42,464 nt of DNA, from positions 1 through 42,464 of the forward strand of contig NZ_MCUV01000075.1 in NCBI RefSeq assembly GCF_002873395.1, given 5' to 3'. The translations under genes and the position numbers were made by a program. The DNA comes from Vibrio sp. 10N.286.49.B3. Lineage in GTDB: Bacteria > Pseudomonadota > Gammaproteobacteria > Enterobacterales > Vibrionaceae. Under the pieces are notes generated by a model. It had not been told where the DNA came from. It did no database searches and saw nothing but the letters and a program-made list of their open reading frames with translations. Shown piece by piece: positions 1 through 9,655 of this stretch. Position 1 is the first letter of the stretch; every line of letters begins with the position of its first letter.

Positions 1-1638
1 TGCACAATCTTTCAGGATGTAACCACCCTTAGCGATGTTAGCAACTTGCTCTGCATCACGATCTTGCTGTGCTAGGTTTTGACGAGAGAAGATAAGTGCC
101 GAAGGACCATCTTTACGCTCGATGGCTAGCTTCCAAGATACTGCTGATTCAACTTGGTCACATGGACGCCATGTGCTCATGTTCGGTGTTAGACGTAGAG
201 ATGCGATCTGCTCAACCGGTTGGTGAGTTGGACCATCTTCGCCTAGGCCGATAGAGTCATGCGTGTATACCTGAATGTTCTGAACTTTCATCAGGGCAGC
301 CATACGCATAGCATTACGAGCGTATTCCATGAACATTAGGAAGGTTGCACCGTATGGTACGAAACCACCGTGTAGTGCGATACCGTTCATGATTGCTGTC
401 ATACCAAATTCACGTACACCGTAGTGAATGTAGTTACCAGAGAAATCCTCAGCAGTTAGAGATTGAGAACCCGACCACATGGTTAAGTTTGAAGGGGCAA
501 GGTCAGCAGAGCCGCCCATAAACTCAGGGAGCATTGCACCAAAAGATTCTAGTGCATTTTGTGATGCTTTACGTGATGCGATGTTCGCAGGGTTAGCTTG
601 AAGATCGGCAATAATTGCTGATGCTTTTTCTTCCCACTGAGCTGGTAGTTCACCATTTACACGACGCTTGTATTCAGCTGCCAACTCGGGGTGTTTTGCT
701 TCATAAGATGAAAATTTCTTGTTCCACGCTGCTTCCTTAGCTGCGCCTGTTTCTTTCGCATCCCATTGTGAGTAGATTTCCGACGGAATTTCAAAAGGAC
801 CATGCTCCCAAGCTAATTGTTTACGCGTTGCTGCAATTTCTTCAGCGCCTAAAGGTGCACCATGACAGTCATGTGTACCCGATTTATTTGGAGAACCAAA
901 ACCAATCACTGTTTTCGTACAAATTAGAGTCGGACGAGGATCGGCTTTTGCTGCGATGATAGCGGTATTGATTGCATCAGAGTTATGACCATCAACCGCT
1001 GGAATTACGTGCCATCCATAAGCTTCAAAGCGCTTAGGCGTATCGTCAGAGAACCAACCTTCAACTTCACCGTCAATCGAAATACCATTGTCATCCCAGA
1101 AAGCGATCAGTTTACCAAGCCCTAAAGTACCCGCTAATGAACAAGCTTCATGAGAGATACCTTCCATCAAACAACCATCACCCATAAAGGCATAAGTGAA
1201 ATGGTCGACAATGTCATGACCTTCTTTATTGAACTGAGCTGCTAAGGATTTTTCGGCCATCGCCATACCAACCGCATTGGTAATCCCTTGACCTAATGGG
1301 CCCGTTGTTGTTTCAATACCTGGTGCGTAGCCATATTCTGGGTGACCTGGTGTTTTTGAATGCAATTGACGAAAGTTCTTAAGGTCTTCAATTGAGAGTT
1401 CATAACCCGATAAATGGAGTAGAGAGTAAATCAGCATTGAACCGTGACCGTTTGACAAGATAAAACGATCGCGATCTGCCCAGCTAGGGTTTGATGGATT
1501 GTGGTTCAAGTGAGAGCGCCAAAGAACTTCAGCGATATCAGCCATACCCATAGGAGCACCAGGGTGACCAGAGTTAGCTTGTTGTACACCATCCATGCTT
1601 AGAGCACGAATAGCATTAGCGAGATGTTTACGATCCAT
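1..1638 (-). CDS. tkt: transketolase, C-terminal part cut by the window edge
   Basis: Thiamin-diphosphate enzyme of the non-oxidative pentose phosphate pathway that moves two-carbon ketol units between sugar phosphates in the cytosol. Reading leftward from an ATG at 1638 gives 546 uninterrupted codons to the window edge. The protein begins [20 protein letters not shown] and contains the hallmark segments [30 protein letters not shown], and the TPP-binding GDGCLMEG. A full transketolase is about 660 residues, so roughly the last 115 are outside the window; no stop codon is seen. The gene lies 87 bases downstream of tal on the same strand, and the two are probably co-transcribed, with a hairpin between them. 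A GGTGA-like ribosome site precedes the start. Confidence 0.95.
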   Translation of the reverse strand, partial: MDRKHLANAIRALSMDGVQQANSGHPGAPMGMADIAEVLWRSHLNHNPSNPSWADRDRFILSNGHGSMLIYSLLHLSGYELSIEDLKNFRQLHSKTPGHPEYGYAPGIETTTGPLGQGITNAVGMAMAEKSLAAQFNKEGHDIVDHFTYAFMGDGCLMEGISHEACSLAGTLGLGKLIAFWDDNGISIDGEVEGWFSDDTPKRFEAYGWHVIPAVDGHNSDAINTAIIAAKADPRPTLICTKTVIGFGSPNKSGTHDCHGAPLGAEEIAATRKQLAWEHGPFEIPSEIYSQWDAKETGAAKEAAWNKKFSSYEAKHPELAAEYKRRVNGELPAQWEEKASAIIADLQANPANIASRKASQNALESFGAMLPEFMGGSADLAPSNLTMWSGSQSLTAEDFSGNYIHYGVREFGMTAIMNGIALHGGFVPYGATFLMFMEYARNAMRMAALMKVQNIQVYTHDSIGLGEDGPTHQPVEQIASLRLTPNMSTWRPCDQVESAVSWKLAIERKDGPSALIFSRQNLAQQDRDAEQVANIAKGGYILKDCA

Positions 1639-1684
1639 ATTAATCACCGTACAGGTTAAAGATAAAAATAAAATTCAAATAAAG

Positions 1685-1710
1685 AGAGGGGAACCAATTA
1701 GCTCCCCTCT
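1685..1710 (-). terminator. hairpin between tal and tkt (possible attenuator)
   Basis: AGAGGGGA at 1685-1692 pairs perfectly with TCCCCTCT at 1703-1710 around a 10-base loop. On the minus strand it follows the tal stop codon by 15 bases and is followed by a T-rich but interrupted stretch. It could be a leaky terminator that lowers tkt relative to tal, or an RNA-stability element; the sequence does not decide between these. Confidence 0.45.
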
Positions 1711-1725
1711 GAAATATGTTCTGTG

Positions 1726-2676
1726 TTATAGCTTCGCCATAATCATGTCTTCAAGTTTGCCTTGGTCAACGGCAAAGTTACGAATACCTTCAGCTAGTTT
1801 TTCAACTGCCATAGGATCTTGGTTGTGATCCCATAAGAATTCAGCGTGAGTCATTGGCGCTGGGCGAGCTTTGTCACCATTAGAGTCAACAAGCTTTTCA
1901 ATCACATCACCTTCAGCCGTTTCTAGCTCAGCAAGCAGTTGCGGCGCGATAGTCAGGCGATCACAACCAGCAAGCTCAAGAATTTCACCAATGTTACGGA
2001 AGCTAGCACCCATTACGACCGTCTTGTATCCATGCTCTTTGTAGTAATTGTAAATGTGAGAAACAGAGATGACACCTGGGTCCTCTTGAGCGGTAAAATC
2101 ACGCCCTTCTTTTGCTTTATACCAGTCCATGATGCGACCAACAAAAGGAGAAATAAGGAATACGCCTGCTTCAGCACATGCACGAGCTTGTGCGAATGAG
2201 AAAAGAAGCGTCAAGTTACAGTTAATTCCTTCTTTTTCTAGAATCTCAGCAGCGCGGATGCCTTCCCAAGTTGAGGCAAGTTTGATAAGAATGCGGTCAT
2301 TAGTGATACCAGCATCGTTATACATTTTGATAAGTTGACGGGCTTTTGCCACGCTACCTTCTAAGTCATAAGAGAGTCGAGCATCTACCTCTGTTGAGAT
2401 ACGTCCAGGAACCACTTTAAGGATTTCTTTACCGATATTAACGTTAAGCATGTCGCAAGTATCTTGAACTTGTTGTGCTTTATCATCACTTTGAGATTTT
2501 GCATATTCAATAGAGGCATTAATCAAAGGTGCATACTCAGCGATTTGAGCAGCTTTAAGAATGAGAGAAGGGTTAGTTGTTGCATCTTCAGGCGTATATT
2601 TGCTTATCGCCTCAATATCACCCGTATCGGCAACAACAGTAGTCAGTTTGCGAAGTTGCTCTAATTTATTGCTCAT
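1726..2676 (-). CDS. tal: transaldolase
   Basis: Transaldolase (TalB type), which transfers a dihydroxyacetone unit between sugar phosphates through a Schiff base. The start is taken at 2676, not at the in-frame ATG at 2685: AGGA lies eight bases before 2676, whereas the upstream ATG overlaps that site, and the resulting N-terminus [20 protein letters not shown] matches the family. This gives 316 residues, the usual size. With this start the Schiff-base lysine falls at K132 in [13 protein letters not shown], the position known from E. coli TalB. The motif [10 protein letters not shown] is present near residues 31-40. tkt follows on the same strand and a SorC-family regulator gene diverges upstream, which suggests sugar-phosphate control of the pair. 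Confidence 0.96.
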   Translation of the reverse strand: MSNKLEQLRKLTTVVADTGDIEAISKYTPEDATTNPSLILKAAQIAEYAPLINASIEYAKSQSDDKAQQVQDTCDMLNVNIGKEILKVVPGRISTEVDARLSYDLEGSVAKARQLIKMYNDAGITNDRILIKLASTWEGIRAAEILEKEGINCNLTLLFSFAQARACAEAGVFLISPFVGRIMDWYKAKEGRDFTAQEDPGVISVSHIYNYYKEHGYKTVVMGASFRNIGEILELAGCDRLTIAPQLLAELETAEGDVIEKLVDSNGDKARPAPMTHAEFLWDHNQDPMAVEKLAEGIRNFAVDQGKLEDMIMAKL

Positions 2677-3134
2677 ATCGATCATCCTATTTCTTAACGT
2701 TAACTTAAACCACTGATTTTGGTGGTAAGCACTCAGGCACTTGAAAGCAAGTCAACTACGAATCTAGTTCATTCACTAGTTACAAAACGTAGCGGACAAA
2801 ATAAAAATTACCAATTGAATATTTGCATCGAGCATTTGATCAATTGATGAGTAAATGATGTAGTCATATTTGTCCGATATAGCAATAAAGTCAATTACAT
2901 AATCTGGTATTTAATTAATAAGATTATGTATTTCCAATCCGCCTCACGTAAAAGCAAAATTTAGCTATATTTGCAGATTATTTTTTTATTTATTTTATAA
3001 ATCAGGATAAAATAAATAATGCGCAAATGTATCACTATGGAGCAAATGTTCAGGTGTGAGTTGTTCGGCTAATGAGCTTTACGAGCTTTAATTAATGAAT
3101 CTATTATTGTCTATATCGTATTGTAGGAGAGAAA
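2677..3134. promoter_or_regulatory. divergent tal / SorC-regulator control region with inverted repeats
   Basis: This 458-base AT-rich gap between two diverging genes holds no credible gene. Two inverted pairs stand out. CGGACAAA at 2793-2800 is mirrored by TTTGTCCG at 2869-2876. TACATAATCT at 2896-2905 is mirrored by AGATTATGTA at 2921-2930, ten perfect bases around a 15-base gap. A smaller palindrome, TTGATCAA, lies near 2837-2844. These are plausible operator sites for the adjacent SorC-family regulator, but the assignment is inference. Confidence 0.5.
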
Positions 3135-4154
3135 ATGGCGATAAATCTATCGGAAACAGCAGTTGAAAGTACAGACATATTGACAGAGATTGCGGTTGCT
3201 TATTATCAAGATGGTGCAACACAGGAAGATATATCGAAAAAGTTTGCTATCTCTCGTGCCAAAGTTGGAAGGATGCTTAAGCAAGCACGTGATGAAGGTA
3301 TTGTTGAAATTACGGTGAAATACCACCCAGTTTTTAGTGCCAAAATAGAGCAACGTCTTATCGAACGATTTGGCGTGAAACGAGCGCTTATAGCATTAGA
3401 TCAGCCAACAGAAGATCTGCAGCGAAATCAACTAGCAGGTTTAGTTTCCAATTATTTAACTCGTACATTAAAAAATGGCATGGTTGTGACCGTTGGGCAA
3501 GGTAGAAATGTGTCATCGGTAGCACATTATACCGGCGTGATCACACCGAAGGATTGCAAGTTTGTCTGTGGTATTGGCGGCATCCACCCACGTGGAGGGA
3601 TGTTTAATGCTGATCATATCTGTCGTCAATTGGCTAAGAAATATGGTGGTTCATCGGAAACACTCTATGCACCGGCTTATGCTGAAAATAAAGCTCAAAA
3701 AATGGCATTTATGCAAAATAGCACAGTTAAGCAAACCTTAGACTTAGCCCGAAAAGCGGATGTTGCATTAGTGGGGGTTGGTGATATGAGTGAAAATAGT
3801 TATATGGTTGATCTTGGCTGGTTCACGCCAGATGAAGTTGTACAGTCTCGATTACATCAAGGAGTTGTTGGGGACTTTGCTGGTTATGATTTTTTTGATA
3901 TCAAAGGAAAAACAGCTGATACCGTAATGAGTGATAGGATCATCGGTTTAGGTATCGAAGAGTTTCGTCCCATTGCTGAAGTTATCGCAATTGCAGCTGA
4001 AAACTCGAAGCCTTTGGCGCTGTTAGGCGCGTTGCGTACTGGCGTAATTGATGTGATAGCAACGAGTGTGAGTAATGCATTAACTGTACTGAACTTAGAT
4101 CAGCAACTTCTTGTTGAAACAGCGCAAGAAGAAGATAGCGATCACTCTCAATAA
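3135..4154 (+). CDS. SorC-family sugar-binding transcriptional regulator
   Basis: A 339-residue DNA-binding regulator. An N-terminal helix-turn-helix is visible at about residues 17-55 (AVAYYQDGATQEDISKKFAI followed by SRAKVGRMLKQA). The rest is the SorC/DeoR-type phosphosugar-binding domain with the GQGRNVSSVA, CGIGGIHPRGG and ADVALVGVGDM segments. The start ATG follows a GGAG ribosome site. It diverges from tal-tkt, so a role in tuning pentose phosphate flux in response to a sugar phosphate is likely from context. Family members often control the neighbouring operon and themselves. The effector cannot be named from sequence. The gene is followed by 50 bases and then convergent moeB. Confidence 0.85.
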   Translation: MAINLSETAVESTDILTEIAVAYYQDGATQEDISKKFAISRAKVGRMLKQARDEGIVEITVKYHPVFSAKIEQRLIERFGVKRALIALDQPTEDLQRNQLAGLVSNYLTRTLKNGMVVTVGQGRNVSSVAHYTGVITPKDCKFVCGIGGIHPRGGMFNADHICRQLAKKYGGSSETLYAPAYAENKAQKMAFMQNSTVKQTLDLARKADVALVGVGDMSENSYMVDLGWFTPDEVVQSRLHQGVVGDFAGYDFFDIKGKTADTVMSDRIIGLGIEEFRPIAEVIAIAAENSKPLALLGALRTGVIDVIATSVSNALTVLNLDQQLLVETAQEEDSDHSQ

Positions 4155-4204
4155 TCTATGCTGCTGTACTGAGAGTGAACGATAGGTGGTTCGATTTTAA
4201 AGGC

Positions 4205-4969
4205 TTACTTGCTACAAACTGGGCAATTGGCTAATTTGGAGAGTTTGAGTTCTCTCCAAGTTAAACTCAGTGCATCAAACATTAGCAGTTTACCTTCTTT
4301 GCTACTCCCCATATCACTTAATACTTTGATCGCTTCTAAAGCCTGTGTTGCACCGATAATTCCCACAACTGGTGATAAAATTCCTGCTTCAACACAAGAG
4401 AGCGTCCCAGCACCAAATAATGCGCTTAAGCATTGATAGCAAGGTGCACTATTGTCTTGGTATGTAAAGACACTGATTTGCCCTTCCATTCGAATCGCAG
4501 CGCCTGAAACTAATGGTGTTTTAGTTTGAAAGCATAAACGATTAAGTTGGTTGCGAGTTTCAACATTATCACTGCCATCTAGCACTAATGAGTGATTGCT
4601 GATAAGATCGAGCAAAGTCGCATCATCTAATCTTTGAGCAACGGTATTAACTTCAATATGCGGATTCAGTTGACGTAATGATTGCGCCGCAGAGTCAACT
4701 TTTCGCTTACCGATATCGGCATCATTATGTAAAACTTGTCGTTGTAGGTTTGAAAGCTCAACAACATCATCATCAATAATGGTTAGCTTACCTACACCAG
4801 CAGTTGCAAGGTATTGCGAGGCTGCACATCCCAAACCACCAGCGCCTAAAATTAGAATAGAACTGCGCTTTAAAGCTTCTTGTCCATCAAAGTCAAATTG
4901 CTTTAAAATTATCTGACGGTTGTAGCGTAACATTTCACTATCAGTGAGTTGCTCATTATTAGTTAGCAT
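4205..4969 (-). CDS. moeB: molybdopterin-synthase adenylyltransferase
   Basis: An E1-like enzyme that adenylates the C-terminal glycine of MoaD so that it can be thiocarboxylated, an early step of molybdenum cofactor synthesis. It has 254 residues. The nucleotide-binding GAGGLG is at 42-47, and an SNLQRQVLH segment follows. Two zinc-binding CxxC pairs are visible: C177/C180 (CYQC) and C249/C252 (CPVC), spaced as in E. coli MoeB. The C-terminus lacks a rhodanese domain, so it is MoeB rather than a MOCS3-type fusion. ThiF is related, but pairing with moeA eight bases upstream favours MoeB. The start is ATG with a weak AGGG site formed at the moeA stop. Confidence 0.94.
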   Translation of the reverse strand: MLTNNEQLTDSEMLRYNRQIILKQFDFDGQEALKRSSILILGAGGLGCAASQYLATAGVGKLTIIDDDVVELSNLQRQVLHNDADIGKRKVDSAAQSLRQLNPHIEVNTVAQRLDDATLLDLISNHSLVLDGSDNVETRNQLNRLCFQTKTPLVSGAAIRMEGQISVFTYQDNSAPCYQCLSALFGAGTLSCVEAGILSPVVGIIGATQALEAIKVLSDMGSSKEGKLLMFDALSLTWRELKLSKLANCPVCSK

Positions 4970-4977
4970 ACAAAGCC

Positions 4978-6216
4978 CTAATATAATGTGGCATTAAAAA
5001 GTTGAATGTGAACGGTTTCACCAACTTCAACACGTCCTCGATCTTTTTCTAGTACCACGAAACAGTTGGCTAAGCTCATAGAGCGGAACGCACCAGAGCT
5101 TTGATTGCCCGTTGTTTCTACTTCAAATTGACCATCATGGTTTAAGGTATAAACACCACGTTGGAAATCCGTGCGACCTGGAGCCTTTTTGAAGGCAGTT
5201 TTGGTTATCGCAGGAATGGATGGCTGCGCTTGCCATTCAGTATTTCCTGATAGTTTAGCGAGCATCGGTTGAACGAGAACATACATTGTCAACATAGCAG
5301 AAACAGGGTTGCCAGGTAAGCCACAGAACCAAGCTTTATCTAACGCGCCAAAAGCAAAAGGTTTACCAGGTTTGATGGCTAATTTCCAAAAACCAATTTC
5401 ACCTAATTCTTCTAATATATCTTTAGTGTAATCGGCTTCACCCACGCTAACACCACCGGATGTAACAACAACATCAGCGAGATCTTGCGCTTGTTCAAAC
5501 GTCGCTTTGAGTTGTTCAGGGCAATCAGGGATAATACCTAAATCAATAGATTCACAGCCAAAAGCTTCTATTAGTGGTTGAATACCATAGCGGTTACTAT
5601 CGTAGATTTGACCTTCAGCTAACGGTTCACCAAGGGCTTTTAATTCATCACCAGTAGAGAAAAAAGCCACTTTTGGCTTACGTATAATTGAAACATGACT
5701 AATGCCAAGAGAAGCAATCATTGGGATATCACGAGGAGTGAGGCGCGCCCCTTTACGAAGTACAATATCGCCTTGCTTTATATCGTCACCAAGTGGGCGG
5801 ATATTGTTTTGTGCCGTGATATCAGTTTGTTGGATATGGATACCTTGCTCGGTAACCGTCGTGTTTTCTTGCATGATAACAGCGTCACATCCGGTTGGAA
5901 TTTTTGCGCCGGTCATGATGCGAATGCAAGTACCTAGAGGCCAATCACCTTCAAAAGGTTGTCCGGCAAAAGACTTACCTGCAAGCGGTAATGTAGAAGA
6001 GTTATTGAAACAGTTTAAACGGATAGCATAACCATCCATTGCTGAGTTATCGAAAGGAGGTACAAAAATAGGCGAGAGTAAATCCTCTGCCAATACAAAA
6101 CCGAGCGCTTTTTCGAGCGGTAACTGTTCGGTAGTTTGAATGGGTTGAATACGCGAGAGCATCTTATCTAAAGCGTCTTCAATTGGCATTAAACCTGGTG
6201 TGTCACAGCATCCCAT
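4978..6216 (-). CDS. moeA: molybdopterin molybdenumtransferase
   Basis: Inserts molybdate into adenylylated molybdopterin, the last common step of molybdenum cofactor synthesis. The start is placed at the ATG at 6216: AAAGGA lies seven bases upstream, and the N-terminus MGCCDTPGLMPIEDALDKML aligns with known MoeA. A longer reading from a TTG at 6240 would begin upstream of the ribosome site. The product has 412 residues, the normal length. Family motifs in order are PPFDNSAMDGYA, the MPT-binding-like STGDEL, TSGGVSVGEADYTKD, KPGKPFAFG and GLPGNPVSAM. moeB follows eight bases downstream, so the two form an operon. folE diverges across a 151-base gap. Confidence 0.96.
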   Translation of the reverse strand: MGCCDTPGLMPIEDALDKMLSRIQPIQTTEQLPLEKALGFVLAEDLLSPIFVPPFDNSAMDGYAIRLNCFNNSSTLPLAGKSFAGQPFEGDWPLGTCIRIMTGAKIPTGCDAVIMQENTTVTEQGIHIQQTDITAQNNIRPLGDDIKQGDIVLRKGARLTPRDIPMIASLGISHVSIIRKPKVAFFSTGDELKALGEPLAEGQIYDSNRYGIQPLIEAFGCESIDLGIIPDCPEQLKATFEQAQDLADVVVTSGGVSVGEADYTKDILEELGEIGFWKLAIKPGKPFAFGALDKAWFCGLPGNPVSAMLTMYVLVQPMLAKLSGNTEWQAQPSIPAITKTAFKKAPGRTDFQRGVYTLNHDGQFEVETTGNQSSGAFRSMSLANCFVVLEKDRGRVEVGETVHIQLFNATLY

Positions 6217-6367
6217 TTTGTGGTCCTTTAAGAATATCAATATTTGCGCACTTTAGCATAAAATTCACTTTGGCAATAATGTAGCAAGCTAAAATATGGG
6301 TGTAATTCTTCAAATTTGCGAGTATCCTTAGCCATTATCTGTAAGGGGCTATTTAAGAGGGATATCA

Positions 6368-7021
6368 ATGTTAGGTCTTAGCGAATCAGCAAAGGTAGTA
6401 AAAGATGCGCTATCAAGTCGTGGGCTGGAAACACCAATGCGTGCAAATAATGCGACGAGAGATGATAAGAAAGCAAAGATAGAGCACCATATGCGTGAAA
6501 TTTTATCACTGCTGGAGTTAGACCTTACGGATGATAGCTTGGAAGAGACACCAAGACGCGTTGCTAAAATGTATGTGGATGAGGTCTTTTCTGGTCTAGA
6601 TTACAACAACTTCCCTAAAATCACAGTGATTGAAAATAAAATGTCAGTAAGTGAAATGGTGCGCGTGAAAGATATCACGGTAACCAGTACTTGCGAGCAT
6701 CACTTAGTGACAATTGATGGCAAAGCTGCTGTCGCTTATATCCCACGCGGAAAAATTATAGGTCTGTCTAAAATTAATCGTATCGTGCGATTCTTTGCTC
6801 AGCGACCACAAGTACAAGAGCGAATGACGCAGCAAATTCTTGTCGCGTTACAAACCTTATTAGAAACCGAGGATGTCGCGGTTACCATTGATGCCGTTCA
6901 CTACTGTGTGAAATCTCGAGGTGTCATGGATGCAACGAGTGAAACGACAACAACAGCGTTAGGTGGGATATTTAAATCGATACCAGCAACCCGCCATGAA
7001 TTCTTGCATGGATTACGCTAA
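6368..7021 (+). CDS. folE: GTP cyclohydrolase I
   Basis: Converts GTP to 7,8-dihydroneopterin triphosphate, the entry step to tetrahydrofolate. It has 217 residues. The zinc ligands are visible: C109 and H112 in TCEHH, and C180 in HYCVKSRG, within one position of E. coli C110, H113 and C181. The segment [19 protein letters not shown] is typical of type I enzymes, so this is not the zinc-independent FolE2. GAGGGA precedes the ATG. The gene is monocistronic, with a strong terminator 31 bases after the stop. Confidence 0.96.
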   Translation: MLGLSESAKVVKDALSSRGLETPMRANNATRDDKKAKIEHHMREILSLLELDLTDDSLEETPRRVAKMYVDEVFSGLDYNNFPKITVIENKMSVSEMVRVKDITVTSTCEHHLVTIDGKAAVAYIPRGKIIGLSKINRIVRFFAQRPQVQERMTQQILVALQTLLETEDVAVTIDAVHYCVKSRGVMDATSETTTTALGGIFKSIPATRHEFLHGLR

Positions 7022-7052
7022 TTGGTATAAATAAAGATAAAAGTATATATAG

Positions 7053-7083
7053 AAAAGCCCTTCATTTGATAAGGGCTTTTTTT
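7053..7083 (+). terminator. rho-independent terminator after folE
   Basis: AAAAGCCCTT at 7053-7062 pairs with AAGGGCTTTT at 7071-7080 around an 8-base loop, and the T run continues to 7083. The A run on the other side means it could also act on the convergent TDT-transporter transcript. Confidence 0.9.
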
Positions 7084-7139
7084 GTCGCTGTTATTTCTGT
7101 TTGAGTCACTTTTATCTTAATAGTTTTGGCTTTGTTATA

Positions 7140-8108
7140 TCAGTACTGAGCCACTTTTTTACGACAGAATAATTCAGGCCAATATATTTTGATATAACCG
7201 ACACATACCCATATCACCAAGCCTGTGGCAATCATAAGTTCAAGGACACCAAAATTATGTAACCAGTACCAGTGAGGGTGCTCTTTTTCAAAGAAATCGG
7301 TTAAGCGAAACATAGCAATAGAGCTGATAACCGAAGGGAAGGTTATCGCTGCAATTGATGGCTGAAACTTTAAGCGAGTTAGTCTTACATAACAGAGATA
7401 AATCAGTAGAGTCATCGTGATTGCAATACCAGCTAAAGCACCTGTTAAGATCGGGTCTGGCTGTGGAAAATTAACCAAATAGACGGCAAGCGTTAAGTTA
7501 ACAGGTGCAGCCATTATCGCCAAAGTGGGTCTTGCAGGTCTTGGCAGACGCCCTTCAAACACTAAGCGATATAACACAACAGGTAGAAGAAAAAAGTAGA
7601 TACCAATGCACATGTTCGCCAACGTTTCAGAGAAAACCGTATGACCAAAGTGACTGCCCGCTAATGAACTACTAATCACACCAACAGGGTATAAAAACCA
7701 GCTTGGGACAATATTCGACATTTTAAAGTTTCGTAGCTGAAAAATGAAAAAAAGCATCATCATTGTAATGTGAAGTAGTAAGGCAACAAACCAAATAGGG
7801 TAGGTGATAGTAGGTAAAATAATGGCGAGATAATCGCATAAAACCAAAAGGGCCATACTCATTGGCGCCATTAAACTACCACGTAGAGGGTGCTTAAGAT
7901 CATTGATAAATGTGCGCGGGCTCGTTAAGTATTTAAGTAAAACTGGCAATAATAGCAGTGCGCCCAAAAAAGCGGCAAAAGGTTGAAGAGGAATACCAAC
8001 GACTGGCATATAAAGCGCCCATGCTTGACCTAAGCCGATAACACCCAGCGCTAAAGACGCTTGAGAAGGGGGGACATTATGTACTTGAGTTAGTCGTTTC
8101 CAGTTCAC
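7140..8108 (-). CDS. TDT-family (TehA/SLAC1-like) membrane transporter
   Basis: A 322-residue, very hydrophobic protein with about ten predicted membrane segments separated by short loops. The arrangement and segments such as LALGVIGLGQAW, YLAIILPTITYPIW and TGALAGIAITMTLLIYLCY fit the tellurite-resistance/dicarboxylate transporter (TDT) family. The substrate cannot be read from sequence; family members move anions such as C4-dicarboxylates, sulfite or chloride, or are linked to tellurite resistance. The start is GTG at 8108, supported by GGAG seven bases upstream. It follows clcA on the same strand, separated by 143 bases, so it may be transcribed alone. Confidence 0.7.
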   Translation of the reverse strand: MNWKRLTQVHNVPPSQASLALGVIGLGQAWALYMPVVGIPLQPFAAFLGALLLLPVLLKYLTSPRTFINDLKHPLRGSLMAPMSMALLVLCDYLAIILPTITYPIWFVALLLHITMMMLFFIFQLRNFKMSNIVPSWFLYPVGVISSSLAGSHFGHTVFSETLANMCIGIYFFLLPVVLYRLVFEGRLPRPARPTLAIMAAPVNLTLAVYLVNFPQPDPILTGALAGIAITMTLLIYLCYVRLTRLKFQPSIAAITFPSVISSIAMFRLTDFFEKEHPHWYWLHNFGVLELMIATGLVIWVCVGYIKIYWPELFCRKKVAQY

Positions 8109-8251
8109 TCTTTATCTCCGATCATGATTCTTTATGTATCAATTTTTAATAGCGTGGTAATTGTATTACAAATAAGCGAGTAATATTAGTGAAATTGATA
8201 CTTTTAAAGAGTAAATGATACGAAAGTATGAATATGAGGAATCATTAGTCA

Positions 8252-9655
8252 CTATTGTTGTGAGTCTTTAGGTAGGTCCTGTTGGCGGAGTTTATCATTT
8301 TTTAAAGTACGATGTAATAACTGGCTGTAAATAGGTTGACCACCAAGTGCTTGTGCAAGTATAACAGCACCAAGGCTAGTAATAATTAATGGCAAAATAA
8401 GGTAGTAATTGTTGGTCATTTCTATCACGAGTAAAATACCAGTGATAGGCGCTCTGACTGTTGCGGCAAATAATGCCCCCATCCCAGCAATAGCAAAAAC
8501 ACCAGGCTCAATGGAGTAAGTTGGAAATAACACATCAGCAGATAAACCAAAAGCATAGCCAAATAAAGTACCTAAGGCTAACATTGGTGCAAACACACCA
8601 CCTGGAGCTCCTGAGCCAAAACACAGTAAAGTTGTTATAAAGCGGCCAATAAACAATAGTATTAAAACATTAAGGCTATAATTACCATTGGTAATATTCG
8701 GGATTATTTCAGTACCTCCTCCGGTTAATTCTGGAATATATAAGAGTAATAAGCCAAAACACCCACCAAGTAAGCTTCCTATTAATAAATAGCGACGTCT
8801 TTCATTTTTATGTAGTATCACAAATATATCTTGAGATAAGGTGATTAATTTATTAAAAAGCACTCCAATTAAACCAAACAAAACACCGAGCAATAAAAAT
8901 AACCAAAGGTGTTCTAATTCAGGTGGTTTATATTGAGGCATTGTAATAACGGCATCTTGACCATTAATATAGCGAAAAACAATATTTGCAGAGATAGAGG
9001 AAATAATAACCGCTTTGATAGAGATTAGGCTATAACGAAATTGAGGTCGCATCTCTTCTACAACAAACATAATTGCGGCTAATGGTGCATTAAAAGCAGC
9101 AGCTAACCCCCCAGCAGCGCCACAAGCAAGCAATGAATGGCGGCTATCATCATCTTTCACACGAAAAATATCCGTTATCATACGACCAATACTTCCGCCC
9201 ATTTGAACGGTTGGTCCTTCACGACCGAGCACCATTCCTGAGCCGAGAGCTCCCATACCACCTAAAAATTTAACGGGTAATACTCGCCACCAGCGTACAG
9301 GGCGAATGTTTTCCATTGCTCCTTCAATTTCAGGGATACCAGACCCAGACGCTTCTGGTGCGAAATGGTGAACTAAGAGGTAGCCAATAAAAGCTAAGGC
9401 AGCACTAATGATAAAAGCGATAACCCATAAAGGAAGAATATGGGCAATTTCAGTTTTTAGCCATTCGGTTCTGGTTTCTGATACAAAGTGAACCGCGATA
9501 TCGAAATAAGTAGCAACAAAGCCAGCAAGAATGCCAATAATGCAGGAAAGAACAAGTACAGAAACCGGCGTATTGTCTCGTGAAAGAAATATATTAACTG
9601 CATCCCGAGGTAATTTCGCAAGAGATATCAGGTTAATTTTCTTTCTTTTACTCAT
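8252..9655 (-). CDS. clcA: H+/Cl- exchange transporter
   Basis: A CLC-family chloride/proton antiporter of the inner membrane, 467 residues (E. coli ClcA has 473). The anion-pathway motifs are GSGIPEIEG at about 104-112, GREGPTVQMGG with the gating glutamate at E146, GSGAPGGVFAP, and the pore tyrosine in GGQPIYSQLL near the C-terminus. The intracellular proton glutamate (E203 in E. coli) corresponds to E201 in FVVEEMRPQF, so it should be an exchanger, not a passive channel. There is no CBS domain. The family helps cells survive extreme acid; the genetic context here adds nothing specific. ATG start with GGAG nine bases upstream. Confidence 0.95.
   Translation of the reverse strand: MSKRKKINLISLAKLPRDAVNIFLSRDNTPVSVLVLSCIIGILAGFVATYFDIAVHFVSETRTEWLKTEIAHILPLWVIAFIISAALAFIGYLLVHHFAPEASGSGIPEIEGAMENIRPVRWWRVLPVKFLGGMGALGSGMVLGREGPTVQMGGSIGRMITDIFRVKDDDSRHSLLACGAAGGLAAAFNAPLAAIMFVVEEMRPQFRYSLISIKAVIISSISANIVFRYINGQDAVITMPQYKPPELEHLWLFLLLGVLFGLIGVLFNKLITLSQDIFVILHKNERRRYLLIGSLLGGCFGLLLLYIPELTGGGTEIIPNITNGNYSLNVLILLFIGRFITTLLCFGSGAPGGVFAPMLALGTLFGYAFGLSADVLFPTYSIEPGVFAIAGMGALFAATVRAPITGILLVIEMTNNYYLILPLIITSLGAVILAQALGGQPIYSQLLHRTLKNDKLRQQDLPKDSQQ

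Noticed and set aside
5695..6031. Two plus-strand frames of 80 and 109 codons
   Set aside because: Both are antisense to moeA, whose conserved motifs cover the whole stretch.
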